Positions 42,843-51,132 of a DNA stretch of 64,000 nt are shown piece by piece. Each line of letters begins with the position of its first letter. Within the stretch, counting starts at the first letter, position 1. The translations under genes were made by a program, and so were the position numbers. The notes beneath the pieces were generated by a model, which searched no databases, was not told the origin of the DNA, and worked only from the letters and a program-made list of their open reading frames with translations. Source of the DNA: RBG-16-66-20 sp036560705 (GTDB taxonomy: Bacteria > Pseudomonadota > Gammaproteobacteria > Burkholderiales > SG8-39); assembly GCA_036560705.1 (NCBI GenBank), contig DATBQR010000070.1, forward strand, positions 1-64,000, given 5' to 3'.

Positions 42843-44803
42843 CACCGGGTTTGAGGGGCGAGGGTGCGGCACAGTTCCCTGAGCCGGCTGCGCTCGGCGG
42901 CGGCGAGGCCCTCCGGGTCGAAGCGGTAGCGCTGATGCAGGCGCAGGGCGTCGCTCAGGGCCTCCTTCTGCTGAGGCGAAAGGCCGGAAGAAATCCTCGA
43001 CACCCATGCAGCTTGCGTTTCGCCCGCGGCGCGGGCGGGAAGTTTTTTCTCCGCGGCGTAAAACTCCGAATCTTCGCCGGGGTAGCGGCGCCGCGCGCCA
43101 GCCGCCGATCGCTCGTCCTGGCGCACGACGCGCTTGCCGCCGAACATGCGCCTGCCGAGGATCAGCGCGAGCACCACCAGCACGCCGTACCAAGCGTCGC
43201 TGATCTTGAATTCGTCGCGCATGGTCCAGCGGAAGCCCGCCCAGCGCGCGATATCGGCGAGGCCCTGCCAGAAGGGCGCCTCGCGCGCTTCCTCGCCGAA
43301 CCAGTCGGGCGGCGTCGTATCGAGATCGATCCAGCGCCCGCCGACCCAGGCGCGCGTCCAGGCATGGGCGTGGCGGCCGCGCACCACGTAGGCGTCTTCC
43401 AGCGCGCTGCGCTCGATCACGGCATAACCCGTCGCGTAGCGCGACGGAATGCCGGCGGCGCGCAGCAGCAGCGCGGCGGCGGAGGCGAAGTATTCGCAAT
43501 GCCCGGAGTGCGTGCGCGTCATGAAATCGCCGAGCGCGGTCTCGCCCCTGGGCACGGGATGCTCGCGGTACAGCGAATACCTGAAGCCGCCCAGGTATTG
43601 CTCGATGCGCCGCACGGCCTCGCCGGCGGGCACCTCGCGCAGGCGAAGCTCGGCGGCAGTCCGCTCGAACACGGCGCGTTCGGCGCCCGGCAGGATTGAA
43701 TCCGCGGCGGCGGGCGGCGAATACGCCTCGATGCCGCCGGCGCCTTCGGCCTCGTACTGGATCCAGTTGGCGCCGACGTCCGCATGCACCGCGCCCAGGG
43801 CGTTGCGGCGCACGGTAACGGCGGCCAGGTTCGCAATGCGCGTGGTGCCCGCGGGCAGCGGCAGCAGCGACTTGCCGTTGTCGATGCGCGCCGCGATGCG
43901 CACGCGCCAGGCCGGCGGCTGCGCGGCCGGCGCTGCGGTCAGCTGCCAGGTGGTGCCGTCCGCCTCGGAATTGAAGGCCTGCATCTGCGTCTCGCGCGCG
44001 AGCCACGCGCTGCCGGACCAGGTGTTGTAGCTCGCGCGGTGGAGCAACCTGACCCTCGCCGCGTCTTTTTCGGCGGCGTAAACGCGCAGCACGATGGCGT
44101 CGTACTGCTTCAGGCGGCCGATCGAGCCGATCGCGGTGACGCTGCGGTAGGGATCGGCATCAGTGCCCTGCAGCAGGTCCAGGCCCAGCACCCAATCCTC
44201 CACGTAGGACTGCATCTGCGCGATGCCCAGTTGTCCGGCATAGCCGGCGCCCGCGCCCGCCGCGAGCATCAGCGCCCAGGCGGCGAGGCTCGAATGCCGC
44301 GGCCGCACCGCGGACAGGGCCCAGCCCGCGGCGAGCACCACGCCCGCGTAGTAAGCGGGGCCGCGCACGTTGGCGACGCCCGTGGCGATGAGCGCCATCG
44401 CCACGTAGACCGCGCTGATGTCCACCAGCGGATCGTGGATCTCCGGGTTGCGGCGCTTGAGCTTGCGCATGTAGCGGAACAGCGCCGACAGCGGGATGCG
44501 GCCGCTCCCCGAGAGCATCTGCGCGAGCATGATCGGCGCCAGCGAAGCCGGCGCCCAGATGAAGGCCTCGAGGATGCCGCGGGAGATGCCGCCGTTGGCG
44601 GCCAGCAGGGCGGCGAGGGTAACGAAACCGATGGTGGAGAGATCGGCGATGCGCGAATGTTCCTCGGCGCCGAGCTCGAGGCGCAGTTTCAGGTAGCGCG
44701 GCGCCTCCAGGGCGATGCCGAGCGCGATGCCGGCCAGCAGATGGTTCGACTGCCAGCCCCAGAAGGCGAGCACGGTGCCGATGAGGAACGGCGGCGCGAT
44801 CAT
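42842..44803 (-). CDS. Membrane transglutaminase-like protein (DUF3488 + TGase core)
   Basis: 653 residues from the ATG at 44801-44803. Membrane segments lie in the first about 200 residues. A periplasmic transglutaminase-like domain (about 380-500) follows, with the triad Cys436 (SGHCEYFAS), His480 (HAHAWTRAWV) and Asp495 (DLDTTPPDWF). One C-terminal membrane segment (about 550) precedes a cytoplasmic tail. The type is usually found with MoxR and DUF58 genes, as here. The activity may be protease or cross-linking; no substrate is known. It overlaps DUF58 by ATGA. Confidence 0.9.
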   Translation of the reverse strand: MIAPPFLIGTVLAFWGWQSNHLLAGIALGIALEAPRYLKLRLELGAEEHSRIADLSTIGFVTLAALLAANGGISRGILEAFIWAPASLAPIMLAQMLSGSGRIPLSALFRYMRKLKRRNPEIHDPLVDISAVYVAMALIATGVANVRGPAYYAGVVLAAGWALSAVRPRHSSLAAWALMLAAGAGAGYAGQLGIAQMQSYVEDWVLGLDLLQGTDADPYRSVTAIGSIGRLKQYDAIVLRVYAAEKDAARVRLLHRASYNTWSGSAWLARETQMQAFNSEADGTTWQLTAAPAAQPPAWRVRIAARIDNGKSLLPLPAGTTRIANLAAVTVRRNALGAVHADVGANWIQYEAEGAGGIEAYSPPAAADSILPGAERAVFERTAAELRLREVPAGEAVRRIEQYLGGFRYSLYREHPVPRGETALGDFMTRTHSGHCEYFASAAALLLRAAGIPSRYATGYAVIERSALEDAYVVRGRHAHAWTRAWVGGRWIDLDTTPPDWFGEEAREAPFWQGLADIARWAGFRWTMRDEFKISDAWYGVLVVLALILGRRMFGGKRVVRQDERSAAGARRRYPGEDSEFYAAEKKLPARAAGETQAAWVSRISSGLSPQQKEALSDALRLHQRYRFDPEGLAAAERSRLRELCRTLAPQTR

Positions 44804-46119
44804 CGCAGCCCCGCCAGGCCCTGTTCGATTTTTCCCGGCGCCAGCTGCAGGACTCCCGGCGGCGCGTCGCCGCCCTCGCGCACCAGCAGCGCGCGCACTT
44901 CGAAGCCCTCGGCGCGCAGCGAGGCGACAAAGCGCGCCCGTTCGTCGTCCCAGCCGACGAAGACCGCGATCACGCTCGACAGCGTGGCGCGGCGCGCCAG
45001 CACCGCGCGCGCCAGTCCGGAAAACGCGGCGGGCTCGCTGGGGGCGACCGCGGCGAGCGCCTCGAGCATGTGCTCGGCGCGCATCTGGCCGCGGCCCGCC
45101 GTATAAGCCTTGACCTCTCCGCCGACGAACAGCAGGTCGAGCAGGCAATCCTGGGTGTCGATGGTGTAGACGAAGGAGGCGGCCAGCGCGACCGCATCTT
45201 CGAAGGCGGCGTCCTCTCCATGCATGCTTCCGGTGTCGAGCACCAGCGCGTGGCGCTCGAAGAATTCGTCCTGGTATTCCTTCACCACCGGCCTGCCGGT
45301 GCGCGCGTAGCTCTTCCAGTGCACCCGCTGCAGCGGGTCGCCCGGCCGGTAGTCGCGCAGCGCGAGGAATTCCTCCGAGTCGCCCACCGAGGCGGCGAGC
45401 GACACGCCGCCCGGCTGGAATTTGCGCCGGCCCGGCAGCGCGATGGCGGGCAGGCGGTAGCGTTTCGGCAGCGCGATCAGGCGCGCCGGCAGCGGCAGGC
45501 GCGCGAGCCCCTTCACCAGGCCCAGCGGATCGGGCTTGCCGAGGGTGAGCCCCGAGAATTCGATGCGGCCGCGCCGGCGCGGCGTGAAGGCGAGGCGCAG
45601 CGTCAGGCGTTCGCCCGGCGCGAGCGGCGCGAGCGGCACCGGCCCGGCGCCCCTCGGCAGGCGCCGGTCGATCAGCCAGCGCCAGCGGAAATAGCCGACG
45701 TTGCGGTCGAACCAGTTGCGCCGCTCCTCGCCCGGCTCGCGCGCGCGCCGCCATTCGCCGAAGGCCGGCCGCGGGTCGCGGAAGCGTTCCGCTACGAGGA
45801 CGCCGGCCAGGGACCGCGCGCCGCGGTTGGTCACGCTGAGCCGGTAGCTGAAGGGTTCTCCCGCGGTGGCATAGCGCGGCATCTCGCGGCTTGCTTCGAT
45901 GCGCGTGCGGAAAAAAGCGCTCGCCGCCCAGGAAAGCGCGAGCAGCGCGGCGAGGAAGGCGAAAGCGCGGTAGGTGACGGTGAGATTGGTGTCCAGCCCC
46001 GCGGCCGCCGCCGCGGCGCCCGCGCCCAGCACCAGCCAACCGGCGAGCGTGAGCCGCTCGCGCAGCCTGTGATCCAGTGCGCCGACCACCCGCAACGCAA
46101 CGTAAATCAGCCGTCTCAC
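44800..46119 (-). CDS. DUF58/VWA-like protein
   Basis: 439 residues from the GTG at 46117-46119, overlapping the moxR stop (GTGA). Two N-terminal membrane segments (about 25-70) are followed by a beta-rich region and the DUF58 signature (LRDYRPGDPLQRVHWKSYAR) leading into a VWA-like fold with LVLDTGSMHGEDAAFE. Partner of MoxR ATPases; probably a chaperone-like adaptor at the membrane. A longer open frame upstream is within moxR and was ignored. Confidence 0.9.
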   Translation of the reverse strand: MRRLIYVALRVVGALDHRLRERLTLAGWLVLGAGAAAAAAGLDTNLTVTYRAFAFLAALLALSWAASAFFRTRIEASREMPRYATAGEPFSYRLSVTNRGARSLAGVLVAERFRDPRPAFGEWRRAREPGEERRNWFDRNVGYFRWRWLIDRRLPRGAGPVPLAPLAPGERLTLRLAFTPRRRGRIEFSGLTLGKPDPLGLVKGLARLPLPARLIALPKRYRLPAIALPGRRKFQPGGVSLAASVGDSEEFLALRDYRPGDPLQRVHWKSYARTGRPVVKEYQDEFFERHALVLDTGSMHGEDAAFEDAVALAASFVYTIDTQDCLLDLLFVGGEVKAYTAGRGQMRAEHMLEALAAVAPSEPAAFSGLARAVLARRATLSSVIAVFVGWDDERARFVASLRAEGFEVRALLVREGGDAPPGVLQLAPGKIEQGLAGLR

Positions 46120-47084
46120 GACGGCACTTTTACCTCGCGCAGGATGTCGGCCACCAGCGCGGCGGCGGTGACGCCGGCGAACTTCGCCTGCGGGTCGAGC
46201 ACCATGCGGTGCGCGAGCACCGGCACGGCGAGCTCGTGCAGGTGCTCCGGCCGCACGTATTCCTCGCCGTCGAACAGAGCCAGGGCCTTCGCGGCATTGG
46301 CGAGCGCGATCGAGGCGCGCGGCCCGCAGCCGAGCTGCACCTGCGGCGCGGCGCGGGTGCGGCGCACCAGGTCCACGACGTAGCGGCGCAACTCGTCGGC
46401 GATGCGCACGTGGCGCACGCGTTCCTTCAGCGCCAGCACTTCCTCGCGCGTCGCCGCGGCGCGCAGCGCGGCGAGCGGGTGCCGCAGGTCCTGCGCCGCC
46501 AGCACTTCGGTCTCCACGTCGGCCTCGACGTAGCCGAGCGCGATGCACATCGCGAAGCGGTCCATCTGCGCCTCGGGAAGGGGGTAGGTGCCGCGGAATT
46601 CGACCGGGTTCTGCGTGGCGACGACGAAAAACAGCTCGTCCATGAGGTGGGTCCTGCCCTCCACCGAAACCTGGCCCTCGGCCATCACTTCCAGCAGCGC
46701 GGACTGCGTGCGCGGCGAGGCGCGGTTGATCTCGTCGGCGAGCAGGATCGAGGTGAACACCGGGCCGGCCCTGAATTCGAACAGCTGCTCCTTCTGGTTG
46801 AACACCGAAACGCCGAGGATGTCCGAGGGCAGCAGGTCGGGCGTGAACTGCACGCGCGTGAACCGGCAGCCGATGGAGGCGGCGAGGCTCTTGGCGAGCG
46901 TGGTCTTGCCGGTGCCGGGGAAATCCTCGATCAGCACGTGGCCGCCGGAGGCGAAAGCGGCGAGCAGTTTGCGCACGCTGTCGCGGCTGCCGCGCATCAC
47001 CTTTTCGATGTTGCCGGCGATGCGGCCGAACATCTTGCCCGCCTCGCGCGCCGGGAGGAGCTGCGGTGAGCCGGCGTCCATCAT
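46116..47084 (-). CDS. MoxR-family AAA+ ATPase
   Basis: 322 residues. Walker A is FPGTGKT (about 55-61), Walker B SILLADEINR, sensor ATQNPVEFRGTYPLPEAQMDRF. The start is ATG 47084 or 47081; no clear ribosome binding site is seen, and a hairpin lies just upstream. MoxR proteins help assemble or activate metal- or membrane-bound complexes. It heads the moxR-DUF58-transglutaminase set. Confidence 0.92.
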   Translation of the reverse strand: MMDAGSPQLLPAREAGKMFGRIAGNIEKVMRGSRDSVRKLLAAFASGGHVLIEDFPGTGKTTLAKSLAASIGCRFTRVQFTPDLLPSDILGVSVFNQKEQLFEFRAGPVFTSILLADEINRASPRTQSALLEVMAEGQVSVEGRTHLMDELFFVVATQNPVEFRGTYPLPEAQMDRFAMCIALGYVEADVETEVLAAQDLRHPLAALRAAATREEVLALKERVRHVRIADELRRYVVDLVRRTRAAPQVQLGCGPRASIALANAAKALALFDGEEYVRPEHLHELAVPVLAHRMVLDPQAKFAGVTAAALVADILREVKVPS

Positions 47085-47092
47085 GTGCAAGG

Positions 47093-47114
47093 CCCGGGAG
47101 GCAAGCCTCCCGGG
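47093..47114. repeat. Perfect hairpin between cofD stop and moxR
   Basis: CCCGGGAGG, loop CAAG, CCTCCCGGG: a 9-bp (10 with the last loop pair) perfect stem directly against the cofD TAA. On the minus strand it lies 8 bases upstream of the moxR start. There is no U-tract. One arm contains GGGAGG, the only purine-rich run near the moxR start. Confidence 0.6.
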
Positions 47115-48077
47115 TTACGCTTCCTGTAAACGCCGTTCGCGGATGGTCTGTGCGAAGGCGAGCACGGCGCGCGCGAGCGCGGTGCGGTCCTCGAGCGTGC
47201 GCATCACGGTATTGGCGACCAGGACTTCGATGCCGCTGGCGCGCACGTCCTCCGCGCTCGCCTCGTCCTCGGCATCGATGACGAAGCCGTCGATCAGCTT
47301 CAGGTATTCGAGCGCGACGCGGCGGGCCGAGGCCTCGTGGCCCAGCTCGCGCATCATCTTGCCGGCCGAGCCCTTGAGCGCCTTGCCGCCGACGATCGGC
47401 GTCACCGCGATCACCGGCGCGCGGCGCTTGCGCATCAGTTCCCGCATGTTGGGCACTTCCAGGATCGGGCGGATGGTGTGGTAGGGGTTGGCCGGGCAGA
47501 TGACCACCGCCTCGAGGTCTTCCGAGTCGAGCGCGTCGGACACTTCCTGCGTGAGCATGGCGTCTTCCGCGCCGGCGTAGTGGAAGCCCTTCACCACCGG
47601 CTCGCAGGCGAGCGTGGTGAAGTATTCCTGGAACGACATCTCGCCTTCCTCGGTCAGCACGTGGGTGCGCACCGGCTCGTCGCTCATCGGCAGCACGCGC
47701 GCGCCGATGCCGAGCTGCTTGCAGAAATCGAGCGTGATGGCGGTGAGGCGCCGGTCCTCGGCGAGCCAGGCGCTGCGCAGCAGCGGCGCCGCCAGCGAGC
47801 GGTCGCCCAGCGTAAGCTGGTCCGGGCCGCCGAACTGCTTGAGCGTGGCGAAGAGGGCGTGGCTCTCGCCGGCCGGCTCCCAGCCGGCCGTCGGGCTGGC
47901 GATGCCCGCGAGCACGTAGAGCACGGTGTCGATGTCGGGGGAAAAACGCAGCGTCAGGTGGTCGTAATCGTCGCCGGTGTTGACGATGGCGGCGAGGTCC
48001 TTGCCGCGCAGGCGGTACAGCCCGTCCACCAGCTTTGCTCCGCCCACCTGCCCGGTCAATGCGACGACTGTTCCCAT
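47115..48077 (-). CDS. cofD: 2-phospho-L-lactate transferase CofD-like
   Basis: 320 residues. The N-terminus VVALTGQVGGAKLVDGL is the GGxGGAK-type nucleotide site of CofD/FbiA, followed by NTGDDYDHLTLRFSPDIDTV, the TLGDRSLA block and ICPANPYHTIRPIL. CofD attaches a phospholactyl-type group to Fo to make F420-0. Other F420 genes (cofC, cofE, cofG/H) are not in the window. F420 synthesis is known in only some betaproteobacteria. Confidence 0.9.
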   Translation of the reverse strand: MGTVVALTGQVGGAKLVDGLYRLRGKDLAAIVNTGDDYDHLTLRFSPDIDTVLYVLAGIASPTAGWEPAGESHALFATLKQFGGPDQLTLGDRSLAAPLLRSAWLAEDRRLTAITLDFCKQLGIGARVLPMSDEPVRTHVLTEEGEMSFQEYFTTLACEPVVKGFHYAGAEDAMLTQEVSDALDSEDLEAVVICPANPYHTIRPILEVPNMRELMRKRRAPVIAVTPIVGGKALKGSAGKMMRELGHEASARRVALEYLKLIDGFVIDAEDEASAEDVRASGIEVLVANTVMRTLEDRTALARAVLAFAQTIRERRLQEA

Positions 48078-48113
48078 GGCGCTAGTGTACGGTAGGACCG
48101 GCTCTTCGACGGA

Positions 48114-50123
48114 TCAGAGTCTTGCCGCCAGCTCGGCGCCCTCGAGCATGGCGCGCTTGGCGTCCAGTTCGCCGGCCTCCCGGGCGCCGCCGATCGGGTG
48201 GAAGTTTTTTGTTTCCATAAAAAAGGGCCTGAAAGAGTCCTGACCAGAACAGACAACCACCGTATCCGCCGGCAGCACGCTTTCCTTGCCGTCGGCCGCG
48301 ATATGCACGCCGGCGTCGTCGATTTTCCGGTATTCGACGCCCTTGATCATCCTCACCCCCTGGTGCCCCAGCTCCGCGCGATGTACCCAGCCGGTGGTGC
48401 GGCCGAGCGTGCTGCCGAACGGAGTGGTGGAGCGCTTCAGCATGGTGATGCCGTGGCCGGGATGAGGTTTTTCCATTCCGACGGGATCCAGCCCGCCCGA
48501 AATTTCTTTTTCTTGGGTAATGCCCCAATGCCTGTTGAACGCGCCTGTTTCCAGCGCAGAGCGGCTCGACCGCTCGAGCAGGTAGAGGGCCACATCGAAT
48601 CCGATGCCGCCGGCACCGATGATGACGACGCTTTTCCCGGCCTGACTGCGGCCGGAGAGCAGATCTGAGTAGCCGACCACGCTCTTGTGGTCGATGCCGG
48701 AAATCGCGGGTTTGCGCGGCTCGATGCCCGAGGCGAGCACCGTCTCGTCGAAACCCGCCAAGTCCGCTTCGGTTGCGGCGTGGTTGAGCAATATTTTCGC
48801 CCCCGCGCGCCGCAGTCGCTCGCCGTAGTAGGCCACCGACTCGGCGAACTCCTGCTTGCCGGGAATTTTCCTGGCGAGGTTGAACTGGCCGCCCAGCTCG
48901 GCGGCTCTTTCGAACAGCACCACTTCATGCCCGCGTTCGGCGGCGACCGCCGCGCAGGACAGGCCGGCGGGGCCGCCGCCGATCACGGCAATGCGTTTTT
49001 TGCCCGTGGTTCTTGCATAGATCAGCTTGCTTTCTCTTCCGGCCCTCGGATTGACCACGCAACTGGCCGGCTGGCCGATGAAGTAGTGGTCCAGGCAGGC
49101 CTGGTTGCAGGCGATGCAGATGTTGATGCCGGCGCGGTCGCCGGCTTTCGACTTGTTGGCGAACTCGGCGTCCGCCAGCATCGCGCGCGCGAGCGAGACC
49201 ATGTCCGCGTCGCCGCGCGCGAGGATGTCCTCGGCGATTTCCGGCGCGTTGATGCGGTTCGAGGCGATCACCGGGATGTCGACGGCCTCCTTGATGCGTC
49301 GCGCCGCCCAGGCGAAGCCCGCGCGCGGCACCGCCTGCGCGATGGTCGGGATGCGCGCCTCGTGCCAGCCGATGCCGGTGTTGAGGATCGTCGCGCCCGC
49401 TTTCTCGATCGCCCGGGCGAGCTGCACCGTTTCATCACCCGAGAGGCCGCCTTCGACCAGCTCGAGCGCGGAAATGCGGTACAGGATGATGAAATGCGGC
49501 CCGGTCGCGGCGCGCGTCTGGCGCACGATCTCGCAGGCGAAGCGCATGCGGTTCTCGAGCGCGCCGCCCCAGCCGTCCTTGCGCTGGTTGGTGCGCAGCG
49601 CGAGGAACTGGCTGATCAGGTAGCCCTCCGAGCCCATCACTTCGACGCCGTCGTAGCCCGCCGTCTGGGCGAGGACGGCGGCGCGCACGAAATCGCCGAT
49701 GGTCTGCTCGATTTCGGGCGCGCCCAGTTCGCGCGGCGTGCCCGGATTGATGCCCGACTTGACGGGCGAGGGCGCGACGATGTTCTTGTGGAAGCCGTAG
49801 CGGCCGGAATGCAGGATCTGCAGCACGATCCTGCCGCCCGCGTCGTGCACGGCTTTCGGGATCATCTTGTGGCGCTCCGCATCCTCTTTCGTGCTCATCT
49901 GCGCGCGGTGCGGGCTCAGCTCCCCCGCGTCGTTCGGCGCAAAGCCGCCGGTGACCAGCAGCGCCGCGCCGCCGCGCGCCCGCTCGGCGTAGAACGCCGC
50001 CAGCCGCGGCATGCCGTCGGGCCGCGCCTCCAGGCCCGTGTGCATCGAGCCCATGAGAATGCGATTGGGCAGCGTGGCGCCGGGCAGTTCGAGAGGAAGA
50101 AAAAGATGCGGGTAGGCAGCCAT
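48114..50123 (-). CDS. fadH: NADPH-dependent 2,4-dienoyl-CoA reductase FadH
   Basis: 669 residues, full length. The old-yellow-enzyme barrel (about 1-330) has LMGSMHTGLE, Tyr in YDGVEVMGSEGYLI and His in TGIGWHEARIPTI. The 4Fe-4S cluster Cys are in CIACNQACLDHYFIG plus the Cys of SCVVNP. An FAD part (AVIGGGPAGLSCA) and NADPH part (VVIIGAGGIGFDVA) follow. It reduces 2,4-dienoyl-CoA during beta-oxidation of unsaturated fatty acids. A REP-like element sits three bases before the ATG. Confidence 0.93.
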   Translation of the reverse strand: MAAYPHLFLPLELPGATLPNRILMGSMHTGLEARPDGMPRLAAFYAERARGGAALLVTGGFAPNDAGELSPHRAQMSTKEDAERHKMIPKAVHDAGGRIVLQILHSGRYGFHKNIVAPSPVKSGINPGTPRELGAPEIEQTIGDFVRAAVLAQTAGYDGVEVMGSEGYLISQFLALRTNQRKDGWGGALENRMRFACEIVRQTRAATGPHFIILYRISALELVEGGLSGDETVQLARAIEKAGATILNTGIGWHEARIPTIAQAVPRAGFAWAARRIKEAVDIPVIASNRINAPEIAEDILARGDADMVSLARAMLADAEFANKSKAGDRAGINICIACNQACLDHYFIGQPASCVVNPRAGRESKLIYARTTGKKRIAVIGGGPAGLSCAAVAAERGHEVVLFERAAELGGQFNLARKIPGKQEFAESVAYYGERLRRAGAKILLNHAATEADLAGFDETVLASGIEPRKPAISGIDHKSVVGYSDLLSGRSQAGKSVVIIGAGGIGFDVALYLLERSSRSALETGAFNRHWGITQEKEISGGLDPVGMEKPHPGHGITMLKRSTTPFGSTLGRTTGWVHRAELGHQGVRMIKGVEYRKIDDAGVHIAADGKESVLPADTVVVCSGQDSFRPFFMETKNFHPIGGAREAGELDAKRAMLEGAELAARL

Positions 50124-50126
50124 GTC

Positions 50127-50154
50127 GGAAAATCGGGGTCAGAGCCCGACTTCC
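50127..50154. repeat. REP-like hairpin element, copy 1
   Basis: GGAAAATCGGG and CCCGACTTCC form an imperfect hairpin around the loop GTCAGAG. The core (ATCGGGGTCAGAGCCCGA) is shared with the two copies at 56016-56090, with one base different in the second arm. It fills most of the 35-base gap between fadH and the transporter gene. Confidence 0.75.
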
Positions 50155-50158
50155 AATT

Positions 50159-51013
50159 CTAGCTGCGCGTGACGAGCACCGTTCCGGCGAGAATCAAAAT
50201 ACCGCCCGCGAGCGCGCTCGCCGGGAGTGCTTCCCCGAGGAACGACCAACCCCACAACACGCCGAAAAGCGGGATCAGGTAGGTGACCGTGAGCGCGCGG
50301 GTGGCGCCGACATCCGAGATCAGGCGGAAGTAGAGAACGAACGCCACGCCGCTCGCCAGCAGCGCGAGGGCAAGCACGCTGGCCAGGACCAGCGCCGAGG
50401 GAAAGGCCTGGGGTGGCGCAAAGGGCAGCAGCGGCAGCAGCACCATCGCCGCAGCGAGCTGGTTGCCGGCGGCCATGCCATGCGGGCTCACGCCGGTGCC
50501 GACGCGCTTCATCAGCACCCCGGTCGCGCCGTAGGCGCAGGCCGCCGCGAGCGCGGCGGCGACCGCCCAATGGAATGACGCGTCGGCCCGGACCTGCACC
50601 GGTCCGACGATCAGGGCGACGCCCGCGGCGCCCAGAACCAAGCCGGCCAGCCTGCGCGCCGTCAGGCGCTCGTCGCCGAACGCGGCGCTCCAGACGATGC
50701 CAAACATCGGCGAGGTGGCGTTGACGATCGCCAGCAGGGAGGCGGGCGCGTACGCCGCCGCGAAGGCATACAGCAGGAAGGGCAGCGCGATGATCGCCGC
50801 GCCAAGGACCAGGTAGGCTCGCGCATGGCGCCGCAGCCCGATGTCGGCGCCGGTGAGGCGGTACCACGCGAGCAGCGCGAGCCCGCCCAGCAGGACGCGG
50901 ATTTCCGCGGTCCAGGGCGCGCCGAGCACCGGGGCGGCGATGCGCAGGAAGATGAAGGCGCCGCCCCAAAGGGCGGCAAGCAACAGGAGGCGCGCATAGT
51001 CTGCGGTTTTCAT
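50159..51013 (-). CDS. EamA-family (DMT) transporter
   Basis: 284 residues from the ATG at 51011-51013, with ten membrane segments and two EamA repeats (about 5-135 and 148-280). WGGAFIFLRIAAPVLG at the start and YLIPLFGVLWGWSFLGEAL near the end are typical. Probably an exporter of amino acids or related metabolites; substrate unknown. Divergent from the Ada-AlkA gene, sharing a 119-base region with a strong inverted repeat. Confidence 0.9.
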   Translation of the reverse strand: MKTADYARLLLLAALWGGAFIFLRIAAPVLGAPWTAEIRVLLGGLALLAWYRLTGADIGLRRHARAYLVLGAAIIALPFLLYAFAAAYAPASLLAIVNATSPMFGIVWSAAFGDERLTARRLAGLVLGAAGVALIVGPVQVRADASFHWAVAAALAAACAYGATGVLMKRVGTGVSPHGMAAGNQLAAAMVLLPLLPFAPPQAFPSALVLASVLALALLASGVAFVLYFRLISDVGATRALTVTYLIPLFGVLWGWSFLGEALPASALAGGILILAGTVLVTRS

Positions 51014-51045
51014 GGTCCCATCATCGCCGGTGGCGGCGCACTTGG

Positions 51046-51100
51046 CTGGCCGTTTTCGGACGCGAAGGCGGCGGGCAGCGTAATGTCCGAAAACGGCCAG
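51046..51100. promoter_or_regulatory. Perfect 16-bp inverted repeat in the ada-alkA/DMT divergent region
   Basis: CTGGCCGTTTTCGGAC (51046-51061) and GTCCGAAAACGGCCAG (51085-51100) are exact reverse complements with a 23-base spacer. The right arm reaches the putative -35 of the Ada-AlkA gene. Arms are AT-richer in the middle than the surroundings. Most likely an operator or a pair of half-sites; a cruciform or hairpin is also possible. Confidence 0.75.
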
Positions 51101-51126
51101 ACAGCGGCGGCCGCTGCGGCCATAAT
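51098..51126 (+). promoter_or_regulatory. Putative promoter of the Ada-AlkA gene
   Basis: CAGACA (51098-51103), 17 bases, CATAAT (51121-51126). The predicted transcription start (about 51133) falls on the ATG itself, and no ribosome binding site is seen, so the mRNA may be leaderless. The -35 box is only a partial match. Confidence 0.45.
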
Positions 51127-51132
51127 GCGCGC

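Noticed and set aside
51046..51100. E. coli-type Ada box before the Ada-AlkA gene
   Set aside because: The palindrome does not contain the AAT/GCGCAA Ada consensus; it was kept only as an unnamed inverted repeat.
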